From Roseibium marinum (GTDB taxonomy: Bacteria; Pseudomonadota; Alphaproteobacteria; Rhizobiales; Stappiaceae): a stretch of DNA of 64,000 nucleotides. The position numbers and the translations under genes are program-made. Below, in pieces: positions 7,700 through 15,750 of this stretch (position 1 is its first letter; every line of letters begins with the position of its first letter). Under the pieces are notes generated by a model that was not told the origin of the DNA, ran no database searches, and saw only the letters and a program-made list of their open reading frames with translations. Where the stretch lies: contig NZ_PPCN01000015.1 in assembly GCF_002906165.1 (NCBI RefSeq), forward strand, positions 1 to 64,000, given 5' to 3'.

Positions 7700-9838
7700 A
7701 TGACTGACGCAAGCACTGCAAGCGGCGATGGGAATTCCATCGCCGCGCTCGAGAGCTATCTCGGCCCTTACGAAGCCTGGAATTTCGGGATCGGAAGACC
7801 CTATGCCTTTCCCGTCTTCCGCGAAAACGACAACCACTTTCTAACGGCTCTCGCCGAACATCCGTCACCGAGGAAGCCTGAGCTTCTTGCAAGCACGGCC
7901 TCGACGGCCGGCCGACGGATGTGGCTGCCTACTGTCTGGGGCAAAAGCGAAAACATACCCCTGCGGTTCTGGCCGATTGTTGTCGAAAATAAAGCGAGAG
8001 GCGAGATCGGCCTGAAGAGTTTGCGGGTAGATCTTCAGGAAGCCGTCCAGTTCCAGGGGATCGATGAGCCCCGCTTTCGAATGGCGTTTCCGGTAGCCCC
8101 GGCCGCGATGCATGACGACATCGGCACCCTTCCGGCGGATCCCGACTGGTCACCGGATCCCGAGGTCAGAAAAAACAGCCAGGGCAAGGTCATCAATGTT
8201 CTGGCGGTCATCGACGACGGCATTCCCTTTGCCCATCGCAATTTCAGGGCCGCCGACGGCCTTAGGACGCGCGTTGAATTCTGCTGGGTTCAGTCGGCCG
8301 ACAAAAAGCCGGGCGCAGAGGCCTCGAGCGTTCTTTTCGGCAGGGAGTACACCCGTGATGTGATTGAACGGTTCATTCGTGAAAACGATGACGAGGATGC
8401 GCTCTATGCCGGCGCAGGGGTGTCCTCCGAACAGTTCGGATCACCTGCGGCAATCAATCGGCTCGCCACCCATGGTGCGCATATCATGGATGCTGCTGCG
8501 GGCTATGACCCGAACAAGTTCACTGACCCGCCGGAGGAAACCCGTCTGATCGCGGTGCAGCTTCCCAACACACTCGCGTGGGATACGTCGAGCTTCGGCA
8601 AAGACATGTATATGCTTTCGGCGGTTCATTACATTCTGGAGCGAGCCGAGAGGATCGCTGCCGGATATGGGGTTGAGGATATTCGCGTTGTCATCAACTT
8701 CAGCTACGGATTTTCCGCGGGCAGGCATGACGGGGCGAGCGAACTTGAGGCGGCAATAAACGAGATCGTGACAAAGCGCCGTGAACTCGGCAGAGCAACG
8801 GCACTCGTCATTCCATCGGGCAACACCTACCTGCAGCGCCTGCACGGCGAAATTACCGCGGAAGACCTCAAACCAGGTGCATTTGAATTTACCTGGACCG
8901 TTCAGCCGACCGACCGGACGTCCAATTATCTGGAAATCTGGTTCCCTGCCGGGTTTGATCCGGGCGCGTTCACAGTCGAGCTCGAGGGACCTTTTAAAAA
9001 AGCCAGTGCCGCGCTGAAGCTCAAGCCGAACGCCGATTTCGAAAATGGCGACCCGCGTAACTTTGAAGTCATACGGCTCGGTAACCGTCATCCCGCTCCG
9101 CATGTCGGTCAGATGAGTCTCGACAACCATCGCACGTCGGGGCGCTGGCGTGTCGTGATCGCGCTGGCTCCGAGTGAACCGGACGATCTTGATCTCCCCG
9201 CAGCGCCTGCCGGTGATTGGCGGGTCACATTGAAGCGTGGAAAGGGTGGGCCAGTTGACCATCCGCCGATCAATCTCTGGGTTCAACGCGATCTGGATCT
9301 GGAGGCTTTTCAAAAAGGGAGCCGGCAGAGCTATCTGGGCGATCCGCGCTACCGCATCTACAATGATCGCGGTGAACAATCCCAGAGCGATGACGCCGGC
9401 AGCCATGTCCGGCGATTTGGAAGTCTCAACGGTATGGCGACCGGCGAAACAACGCTGATTGTTTCCGGGTGCAAACCCGCCGCGGAGACACATTGGGATA
9501 CCAAAAAGCCTGTCCCAACAAGTTACAGTTCCTCCGGCAAGGTGTCCGCGGATAATCCGGTCGGCACCGTTGACTGTACCGCGCAAGCGGACCGGTCGAA
9601 TGTCCTGCCGGGGATGATCGGGGCGGGGACCCGCAGCGGGTCCTACGCGGTCGTGCAGGGAACGAGTGTCGCGGCGCCCCTGGTGGCAAGGCGGCTTTCG
9701 GAAGCCTTCGCGACCTGCTCACCTGAGGAAGTCGAGAAGGCCGGAAAGAAAAATTATCTTCCATTACTGAAAAAGATCCGCCTTCCGGACAACGATAAGG
9801 AAGCTTGCGCCAGACTCGGAAACTTCCTCATAATATAA
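7700..9838 (+). CDS. Cytoplasmic subtilisin-like serine protease (S8 family)
   Basis: 712-residue S8 peptidase. The catalytic triad is visible: Asp172 in VIDDGIP, His258 in ATHGAHIMD and Ser656 in QGTSVAAP, with the oxyanion Asn375 in IPSGN. About 160 residues precede the catalytic core. A roughly 200-residue insertion (about 380-600, rich in beta-like segments) separates the oxyanion Asn region from the Ser block. No Sec or Tat signal and no membrane segment are seen, so the protease appears intracellular or exported by a non-classical route. The ATG at 7700 has AGCGGGAG just upstream. It follows the PAP2-fold gene by 14 bp and is closed by a strong terminator, ending the transcription unit. 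Confidence 0.9.
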   Translation: MTDASTASGDGNSIAALESYLGPYEAWNFGIGRPYAFPVFRENDNHFLTALAEHPSPRKPELLASTASTAGRRMWLPTVWGKSENIPLRFWPIVVENKARGEIGLKSLRVDLQEAVQFQGIDEPRFRMAFPVAPAAMHDDIGTLPADPDWSPDPEVRKNSQGKVINVLAVIDDGIPFAHRNFRAADGLRTRVEFCWVQSADKKPGAEASSVLFGREYTRDVIERFIRENDDEDALYAGAGVSSEQFGSPAAINRLATHGAHIMDAAAGYDPNKFTDPPEETRLIAVQLPNTLAWDTSSFGKDMYMLSAVHYILERAERIAAGYGVEDIRVVINFSYGFSAGRHDGASELEAAINEIVTKRRELGRATALVIPSGNTYLQRLHGEITAEDLKPGAFEFTWTVQPTDRTSNYLEIWFPAGFDPGAFTVELEGPFKKASAALKLKPNADFENGDPRNFEVIRLGNRHPAPHVGQMSLDNHRTSGRWRVVIALAPSEPDDLDLPAAPAGDWRVTLKRGKGGPVDHPPINLWVQRDLDLEAFQKGSRQSYLGDPRYRIYNDRGEQSQSDDAGSHVRRFGSLNGMATGETTLIVSGCKPAAETHWDTKKPVPTSYSSSGKVSADNPVGTVDCTAQADRSNVLPGMIGAGTRSGSYAVVQGTSVAAPLVARRLSEAFATCSPEEVEKAGKKNYLPLLKKIRLPDNDKEACARLGNFLII

Positions 9839-9858
9839 AATAATTTATATTATCGATC

Positions 9859-9889
9859 TGGCCCGGTATTCACCGGGCCATTTGTTTTT
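9859..9889 (+). terminator. Intrinsic terminator after the subtilase gene
   Basis: Stem TGGCCCGGT (9859-9867) and ACCGGGCCA (9872-9880) with a 4-nt loop, followed by TTTGTTTTT. This is a textbook rho-independent terminator 20 bp after the subtilase stop. It also separates the SGNH-like gene at 10327 into its own transcription unit. Confidence 0.92.
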
Positions 9890-10058
9890 GGAACGGTTCA
9901 TTCACGCTTTTCTCACGAGCTTCCAAATCGAAATTGCTTATTATTACTGATGTCGGAAGGCGCAATGATGCGGCTCCGGTATAAGAGAGTTGTCTCGAGA
10001 TCATATGATTTCGCTTTGAACGACCTCTCCTTGGCAACATGACAAATTGTTTTCCGGT

Positions 10059-10078
10059 GCCGCCTGGGATCAGGCGGC
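10059..10078. repeat. 8-bp perfect hairpin in the gap before the SGNH-like gene
   Basis: GCCGCCTG (10059-10066) and CAGGCGGC (10071-10078) around GGAT. No T run follows. It lies in the roughly 440-bp gap 9890-10326 that separates the terminator from the SGNH-like gene and could be a leader structure. The left part of the gap (9890-10020) is AT-rich and probably carries the promoter. Confidence 0.45.
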
Positions 10079-10133
10079 TCGAGGGACTGTCATGCCTCAA
10101 GGAGCAGGCCACATTGTTGGCAGGAATGGAAAG

Positions 10134-10337
10134 ATGTCAGTTCAATCGCAGGTCCCCCGAAATGTTCCGGTTTCACGCCGCATCCGCTCGTCCGCGGAAG
10201 AGCCGCTTGGAACCATGGTCCTGGGTGACGTGCCCCATCGACCGCTGGACCGCGCAGTATTGCTTGCGGATCCCGCGGTCCCTGCACGCGCTGACTACTG
10301 CAATCTGCCCGGCTTAGGAGGTAGACATGTACGCTGA
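10134..10337 (+). CDS. Possible small upstream ORF (67 residues)
   Basis: A frame starting at ATG 10134 (MSVQSQVPRN) and ending GGRHVR overlaps the start of the SGNH-like gene by 11 bp, a layout compatible with translational coupling. A purine-rich GGAATGGAAAG precedes it; an in-frame ATG at 10092 would add 14 residues. The protein is rich in Arg and Pro, with no motif I recognise. Third-position composition is only moderately GC-rich compared with neighbouring genes, so it may be a chance frame. Confidence 0.28.
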   Translation: MSVQSQVPRNVPVSRRIRSSAEEPLGTMVLGDVPHRPLDRAVLLADPAVPARADYCNLPGLGGRHVR

Positions 10338-11226
10338 AGTCCTGGAAGCAACGGTACTGAATAATACGAGATTTGAAAAAGATCCGAACAAATGCCTTGT
10401 TTATCACATCCTCGATGAGAACAGGGCTCCCCTGACACCGGAGCAGGTGGCGGTGGAATGGTCCGCGATCGGCAAGGGTGACGATGCGCTTGCGCACAGG
10501 ATACGGCGATCGCCTACCAGTGTTTGCGCCGGCGGTGACGCCTGGGTCAACGTTCTGATCGAAGTGTCGCGTTTCCTCGGTTACAACAAGACTTTCTTCG
10601 ATGTGCTGGAAGGTTACTACGAAACCGCGAGCACCGCCTGGCCGAGCATCACATTCGCTCAGGTGGTCGAAAGAAAACCCTTCAAGCTGCATATCGATAA
10701 GGGACGTTTCGACTATTTCGTCTTTTCCGGCGGTGGCAACGAAATTCTCGGATGCGGTGTGCTGCAAAAGCTTTTGAAGGACCGCAGTGCCGGAAACGGC
10801 TCCGGCAAGCCCGAGGACTATCTGATGCCCGACAGGCTCGACGCCATCCTCGGCAAGCTCAAGGACGGATATCTGGACATCGCGCGGTATGTGAGAAACA
10901 CCTCACCCGGAACGCAGATGCTTGTCCATGGCTACGACTATCCCGTGGCCCGTGCCGACGGTCCCTGGCTGGGCAGGCCGTTCGTGCGGCGGAGTTTCGA
11001 CATGGGGGCGGACAAGGAACTGATCGCGGAAATTCTGGCCCATGTCATCGACCGGTTCTACGGCATGCTGGAGGAGGTTTCCGAAAAACACGCCAATGTG
11101 ACGGTCGTCGACATTCGCAACATCGTCCGCGGACGCTGGACCGACGAGATGCACCCGGATCTGGAGGCCTCGAAAGACATCGCGGCTTTCTACCGAAACG
11201 TCATCGACGGCTATCCGTCCATGTGA
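10327..11226 (+). CDS. SGNH-hydrolase-like protein with the nucleophile Ser replaced
   Basis: 299-residue soluble protein. It has the outline of an SGNH/GDSL hydrolase: block I as GGDAW (69-73), block III as SGGGNEILG (134-142), a middle strand LVHGYDYP (199-206) and block V as TDEMHPD (272-278), which supplies the Asp and His of the triad. At the block I position, where the family has Ser (GDS), the codon is GCC, giving Ala72, so the classic nucleophile is missing. The strong AGGAGG 4-10 bases before the ATG fixes the start. It lies after the subtilase terminator and is probably the fourth protein of the cassette. It may be a pseudoenzyme or binding protein; an unusual nucleophile elsewhere cannot be excluded. 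Confidence 0.7.
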   Translation: MYAEVLEATVLNNTRFEKDPNKCLVYHILDENRAPLTPEQVAVEWSAIGKGDDALAHRIRRSPTSVCAGGDAWVNVLIEVSRFLGYNKTFFDVLEGYYETASTAWPSITFAQVVERKPFKLHIDKGRFDYFVFSGGGNEILGCGVLQKLLKDRSAGNGSGKPEDYLMPDRLDAILGKLKDGYLDIARYVRNTSPGTQMLVHGYDYPVARADGPWLGRPFVRRSFDMGADKELIAEILAHVIDRFYGMLEEVSEKHANVTVVDIRNIVRGRWTDEMHPDLEASKDIAAFYRNVIDGYPSM

Positions 11227-11359
11227 CTTTCGCGAACGCCGCCCGGTCTGACTGAGGCCAATTCCTCCCGACTGAAGACATCCACCCTGAAATAAGCGGT
11301 GTCCTCAGAGACCTTTCACGCCGGGCGGCACCTGCCTGATTGTCGATCCTTTCCCAACT

Positions 11360-11394
11360 CCCCGGCAGGCGTCCCCAGCGGTCGCCTGCCGGGG
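11360..11394. repeat. Perfect 12-bp inverted repeat after the SGNH-like gene
   Basis: CCCCGGCAGGCG (11360-11371) and CGCCTGCCGGGG (11383-11394) around an 11-nt loop, 133 bp downstream of the SGNH-like stop. No T run follows, so it is not a standard terminator. The rest of the gap 11227-11548 shows no gene; composition turns AT-rich from about 11480, marking the right edge of the unusual block. Confidence 0.7.
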
Positions 11395-11548
11395 TGAATG
11401 CGCGGGTGCGTGCTGCATGCCGCCGGCGGGCGATTTGCCGCTTTTATTGTGGTTCCATGATCGAATTTTCCGCCGACATCAAAGACTCTTTCCATGTATA
11501 TTAATAAATATCAATAACTTACGCCTTTCCTTCTTGTTCAAAAAAACA

Positions 11549-11580
11549 TTGTCTGACAAAGTATTTACAATGTCAGACAA
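11549..11580. promoter_or_regulatory. Tandem FadR/GntR-type operators
   Basis: TTGTCTGACAA (11549-11559) is a perfect palindrome about a central T and fits the FadR-subfamily consensus TNGTNNNACNA. ATGTCAGACAA (11570-11580) is a second copy whose inner nine bases are palindromic. Centres are 21 bp apart, two helical turns, so dimers would sit on one face of the DNA. Position just upstream of the GntR gene suggests autoregulation. Confidence 0.7.
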
Positions 11581-11625
11581 AGTGATATCGTGAATGAGAA
11601 CAATGAGAAAGGTCGCTCCCGGTCC

Positions 11626-12354
11626 ATGCCGCAGAATCCAGCGCAGAAACGTTTTGACAAGGACGCGGATCGGGATGACGGTCCGTGGGACGTACCGCGT
11701 GCCCTCATCAGGCTGATCGAGGAGGAAGGGCTGAAGGTGGGGGACCGCCTGCCGCCTGAACTCGATCTTGTTCAGCGTCTCGGTTTTGGCCGGTCGACCA
11801 TCCGCGAGACTCTGAAAACCTGGGAAAGCATGGGTGTTGTCAGCCGCAACAAGGGGGCGGGAACCCGGCTCACGGCCGAGATCTCCCGCAACACCGTGCG
11901 CGTGGCGCTGACGATCAAACACGAGGCGATCAGCCTTCTGAGGATGCTGCAGGTGCGGCGCCCGCTTGAAATCGAGGCGGTGCGGATCGCCGCCCGTCTC
12001 GCGACGCCGGAACAGCGCAAGCTCATAAACGCGCGGGCGGCGGAACTGATGGCGGTCTTCGAGGCCGGAGAAGACTGGCGCCCGGCCGATCACAGGTTTC
12101 ACAACGCCATCCACGACGCGACGGGCAATCCCCTGTTCCGCCAGTTCGTCGAGCAGATCCAGAAGTGTTTCCACGACATCTACGACACGCCGTTCGGCAA
12201 GGCCCATCTCGGCGAGGACACCATCCCGCTACACCGTCCGCTGGCGGATGCGATCATCGCCGGGGACGAGGAAAAGGCCGCCGGGCTGACCGCGACGATC
12301 ATCGACATGGTTTGCACAGAGACGCAGAAAATTTCCGAGGAACATCATGGCTGA
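11626..12354 (+). CDS. GntR-family transcriptional regulator, FadR/FCD subfamily
   Basis: 242-residue regulator. The winged helix-turn-helix is seen in ALIRLIEEEGLKVGDRLPPE, then GFGRSTIRETLKTWESMGVV. The C-terminal FCD ligand domain follows with metal-site residues in the D..H segments (ADHRFHNAIHDATGN and a later LHRPLADAI). I prefer the ATG at 11626; a GTG at 11590 would extend it by 12 residues but lies only 10 bp from the operator. It overlaps the downstream PLP enzyme by 8 bp. The ligand is likely an acid or sugar derivative handled by the following genes, but this is inference. Confidence 0.85.
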   Translation: MPQNPAQKRFDKDADRDDGPWDVPRALIRLIEEEGLKVGDRLPPELDLVQRLGFGRSTIRETLKTWESMGVVSRNKGAGTRLTAEISRNTVRVALTIKHEAISLLRMLQVRRPLEIEAVRIAARLATPEQRKLINARAAELMAVFEAGEDWRPADHRFHNAIHDATGNPLFRQFVEQIQKCFHDIYDTPFGKAHLGEDTIPLHRPLADAIIAGDEEKAAGLTATIIDMVCTETQKISEEHHG

Positions 12355-13513
12355 GACCGTGCCGGATCCCTATTCCATCGATACCTTGCTGGCAGCGGCG
12401 GCAACCGGCTTTGGCGGGGCCGCGGTGCCGCCCATCGTGCAGACCTCGCTGTTCACCTTCGACAGCTATCAGGCCTTTGAAGACCGGATGGCGGGCCGGT
12501 CGGCCGATCCGCTCTATACGCGGGTTCAGAACCCGACCGTCGCCGCGTTCGAGAATCTGGTCGCGGTCGCGGAAGAGGGCGAGGCCGCGGTCGGTTTCGC
12601 ATCCGGAATGGCGGCTATTTCCTCCACGGTCTTCGCTTTCGTTCAACCGGGCGACCGTATCGCCTGCGTGGAGCATGTCTATCCGGACGCCTACCGGCTG
12701 TTCGAGCGCATGTTGCGTCCTTTCGGCGTCGAGGTTTCCTACCATTCCGCCGAGGCGTTCCAGAACGATCCGGATCTGCTTGAGGGGGTAAAGCTCGCCT
12801 ATCTGGAAAGCCCGAACTCTGTGGTCTTCCAGACGATGGACCTGGCGGCGGTGGCCGCTCATGCCAAACGTCACGGAACGCTGACAGCCGTGGACAATTC
12901 CTGGGCGACGCCCCTGTTCCAGCGGCCGCTGACGCTCGGCATCGATATCGTCATTCATTCGGCATCCAAATATCTGTCGGGCCATTCGGATACGGTCGCC
13001 GGCGTGGTGATCGCCCGCGCGGACCTCATCAACCGCATCCGCGACCTGACCCTGACGCTGCTGGGCGGCAAGCTTGCGCCCTTCGAGGCGTTCCTGCTGA
13101 CGCGGGGTCTGCGCACGCTGGGCGCCCGCATGCGCCAGCACCAGGCGTCGGCGAACCTGTTCGTCGACAGGCTTTCCTGCCATCCCAACGTCACGGCTGT
13201 CATGTCGCCAGGTCCCAACATGGTGCCGGGCTTGAGCGGACGGTCAGGCCTCCTTTCGGTCGAGCTGGATGAGAGCATCGATATTCCGGAGCTCGCGGAC
13301 AGGCTGAAGCTGTTCCGTCTCGGTGTCAGCTGGGGCGGCTTCGAGAGCCTGATCCTGCCGACGCGGATCGGCCTCAGGCAGGCCGGTGAACAGAATTCCA
13401 TGCAACGCTTTGGCGTCTCCGACAGGATCGTGCGTCTGAGCCTGGGTCTGGAAGACCCCAACGATCTTTGGGCCGACTTCGAGGCGGCCCTGAGGACAAG
13501 CGCCCGGCAATAA
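12347..13513 (+). CDS. PLP-dependent Cys/Met metabolism (trans-sulfuration) family enzyme
   Basis: 388-residue fold-type I PLP enzyme similar to cystathionine beta-lyase and gamma-synthase. The internal aldimine Lys is K208 in SASKYLSGHSD, the cofactor Asp is D183 in AVDNSWATP, the phosphate-binding segment is GFASGMAA (83-90), and the neighbour-chain Y57-x-R59 is in LYTRVQNPT. It would eliminate or exchange a gamma or beta substituent of a sulfur or related amino acid. It is translationally coupled to the FadR-type regulator (8-bp overlap) and is followed 46 bp later by an ABC importer, so the true substrate may be an imported compound rather than cystathionine. Confidence 0.87.
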   Translation: MAETVPDPYSIDTLLAAAATGFGGAAVPPIVQTSLFTFDSYQAFEDRMAGRSADPLYTRVQNPTVAAFENLVAVAEEGEAAVGFASGMAAISSTVFAFVQPGDRIACVEHVYPDAYRLFERMLRPFGVEVSYHSAEAFQNDPDLLEGVKLAYLESPNSVVFQTMDLAAVAAHAKRHGTLTAVDNSWATPLFQRPLTLGIDIVIHSASKYLSGHSDTVAGVVIARADLINRIRDLTLTLLGGKLAPFEAFLLTRGLRTLGARMRQHQASANLFVDRLSCHPNVTAVMSPGPNMVPGLSGRSGLLSVELDESIDIPELADRLKLFRLGVSWGGFESLILPTRIGLRQAGEQNSMQRFGVSDRIVRLSLGLEDPNDLWADFEAALRTSARQ

Positions 13514-13559
13514 GACGGCGCTTTCAAATCATAAACCTTAAAGAGGAGCGGAGCAGATT

Positions 13560-14816
13560 ATGAGAGGACTAATAGGAGCCATCAGTGCATTGGCATTTCT
13601 TGCCGGATCAGCGGCAAGTGCAGAGACCCTGAAGCTTGTGGAGGTCATCACAAGCCCGGAGCGGACGGAAGTTCTTCAAAAACAGGTGGATGCTTTCGAA
13701 GCGGCCAATCCGGGAACCGAAGTCGAGATCGTCTCGTTGCCCTGGGGGCAGGCGTTCGAAAAATTCGCGACCATGGTGGCCGGCGGCGACATTCCCGATG
13801 TGGTGGAAATGCCTGACCGCTGGGCGGGGATCTACAAGGACAAGCTTGTCGACCTGAACAGCAGGATCGCGGACTGGGAATACGGCAAGACGCTGACCCA
13901 GAAGGCCCTGGACATGGGCCGCCAGACGGACGGCAAGACCGCCCGGATGATCCCTTACGGCTTCTATCTGCGCGCCCTGTTCTACAACAAGAAGCTGCTT
14001 GAGGAAGCGGGCGTCAAGGAGCCGCCGAAAACCATGGAAGACTTCATGGCGGCCTCCAAGGCGGTTTCCGAGCTGGACGGCAAATACGGTTACTGCCTGC
14101 GCGGCGGTCCGGGCGGTCTGAACGGCTGGATCATGATGGCCGCGACCATGAACGGCGATAACACTTTCTTCGACGAGAACGGCAAGAGCACGCTCAACCA
14201 GCCGGGATCCGTCGAGGGTCTGCAGTTCCTGATCGATATGTATCAGAACGGCTATGCGCCGAAGGATTCCGTGAGCTGGGGCTTCAATGAAATCGTCGCC
14301 GGGTTCTATTCGGGCACCTGCGCGTTCCTCGACCAGGACCCGGATGCGCTGATCGCGGTTGCCGAACGGATGGACGCGGAAGACTTCGCCGTTGTTCCAA
14401 TGCCGGTCGGTCCCGCGGGCAAGGCGTTTCCGACAATCGGTTTCGCGGGCTGGGCGATGTTCGACAGCACGCAGAACGAGGACCTGTCCTGGAAACTCAT
14501 CGCGCATCTTTCCGGCCCGGAAGCAAACAAGGACTGGGCGAAGCGCGTCGGCGTCATTCCGATCCATGAAGGCGCGGACCAGGATCCCCACTTCAAGACC
14601 GAGCAGTTCGCCGGCTGGTTCGAGACCCTCAACGGGGAAAACTACGTCCCGACGGTGATGCCGACCTATCTTGAGCAGTTCGGTTACTTCGCCGATTCCA
14701 TCGCTCTGGAAACAAGCCAGGAAGCCCTGCTTGGCCAGATCAGCGCGCAGGAAATGGCCGATACCTGGGCCGAGTTCCTGACGGAAGAGTACGGCCGGTG
14801 GAAAGCCGCGCAATGA
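13560..14816 (+). CDS. Carbohydrate-type ABC transporter substrate-binding protein (family 1)
   Basis: 418-residue periplasmic binding protein with a Sec signal peptide (MRGLIGAISALAFLAGSAASA, cleavage after residue 21). The family-1 pattern FEAANPGTEVEIVSLPWGQAFEKFATMVAGGDIPDVVEM in the N-terminal third is typical of MalE/UgpB-like proteins. A ribosome site AGAGGAG lies about 8-14 bases before the ATG. It overlaps the first permease by 4 bp, starting a four-gene importer. The ligand is likely a sugar, glycoside or polyol conjugate. Confidence 0.92.
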   Translation: MRGLIGAISALAFLAGSAASAETLKLVEVITSPERTEVLQKQVDAFEAANPGTEVEIVSLPWGQAFEKFATMVAGGDIPDVVEMPDRWAGIYKDKLVDLNSRIADWEYGKTLTQKALDMGRQTDGKTARMIPYGFYLRALFYNKKLLEEAGVKEPPKTMEDFMAASKAVSELDGKYGYCLRGGPGGLNGWIMMAATMNGDNTFFDENGKSTLNQPGSVEGLQFLIDMYQNGYAPKDSVSWGFNEIVAGFYSGTCAFLDQDPDALIAVAERMDAEDFAVVPMPVGPAGKAFPTIGFAGWAMFDSTQNEDLSWKLIAHLSGPEANKDWAKRVGVIPIHEGADQDPHFKTEQFAGWFETLNGENYVPTVMPTYLEQFGYFADSIALETSQEALLGQISAQEMADTWAEFLTEEYGRWKAAQ

Positions 14817-15742
14817 CTGCGAGAAAAATCACCGCGCCCGGGATCCCCCGGGCGCGGCCTTCCTTCTATCTGCGCTACATGGTGGAGCCGTATGTCTACC
14901 TTTCGCCCGCGCTCGTCCTGATCGCGCTGGTGATGCTTGTTCCGCTGGTCATCGGAATTTCCTATGCGTTCCAGTCCGTCAACCTGCTGCGCCCGATCGA
15001 GACGGGCTGGACGGGGTTCGACAATTTTCGCACCCTGTGGAGCGACCGGAAATTCTGGCTCGCCCTGACCAACACATTCTGGTGGACGGCCGGATCCATC
15101 ACTTTCCAGTTCTTTCTCGGCCTCGGCCTGGCGCTGCTGCTCAACACGAGCTTTCATGGCAAGCGACTGGTTCAGGCCCTGGTTTTCCTGCCCTGGGCGG
15201 TCCCGACATTCCTGTCGGCGCTGACCTGGGCCTGGCTCTTCAACCCCACCATCGGCCCGTTGCCGCACTGGCTCGCGGCGCTCGGCATCCTGCCCGAGCC
15301 GTTCAATATCCTCGGCGACCCGAACCTCGCCATGTGGGGGCCGATCACGGCCAATGTCTGGTTCGGCATTCCGTTTTTCGCCATCACCCTGCTGGCCGCC
15401 CTTCAGTCGATCCCGGGTGAGCTCTACGAGGCCGCGGAGATCGACGGGGCATCGGCCTGGCAGATGTTCACCAAGATCACGCTGCCGTTCCTGGCGCCAA
15501 TGATCGCCATCACCGTCATGCTGCGGACAATCTGGATCGCCAATTTCGCCGATCTGATCTTCGTCATGACGGGGGGCGGGCCGGCCAATTCGACACAGAT
15601 CCTGTCGACCTATATTTTCACCACCGCGTTCCGGAAGCTCGACTTCGGCTATGCGTCGGCGATTGCCGTGGCGCTCCTGGGGCTGCTGCTCGTCTATGCC
15701 GCGGTCCTGCTGGTCCTGCGCCGCAAGCTGGTAAAGATCTGA
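14813..15742 (+). CDS. Carbohydrate-type ABC transporter permease 1 (UgpA/MalF family)
   Basis: 309-residue inner-membrane protein with about six hydrophobic segments. The EAA loop that contacts the ATPase is EAAEIDGASAWQMFTKITLP, around residues 205-225. The ATG at 14813 overlaps the binding-protein stop (ATGA). The N terminus before the first membrane segment is basic and proline-rich. It pairs with the permease at 15751. Confidence 0.92.
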   Translation: MTARKITAPGIPRARPSFYLRYMVEPYVYLSPALVLIALVMLVPLVIGISYAFQSVNLLRPIETGWTGFDNFRTLWSDRKFWLALTNTFWWTAGSITFQFFLGLGLALLLNTSFHGKRLVQALVFLPWAVPTFLSALTWAWLFNPTIGPLPHWLAALGILPEPFNILGDPNLAMWGPITANVWFGIPFFAITLLAALQSIPGELYEAAEIDGASAWQMFTKITLPFLAPMIAITVMLRTIWIANFADLIFVMTGGGPANSTQILSTYIFTTAFRKLDFGYASAIAVALLGLLLVYAAVLLVLRRKLVKI

Positions 15743-15750
15743 GGTTCGTC

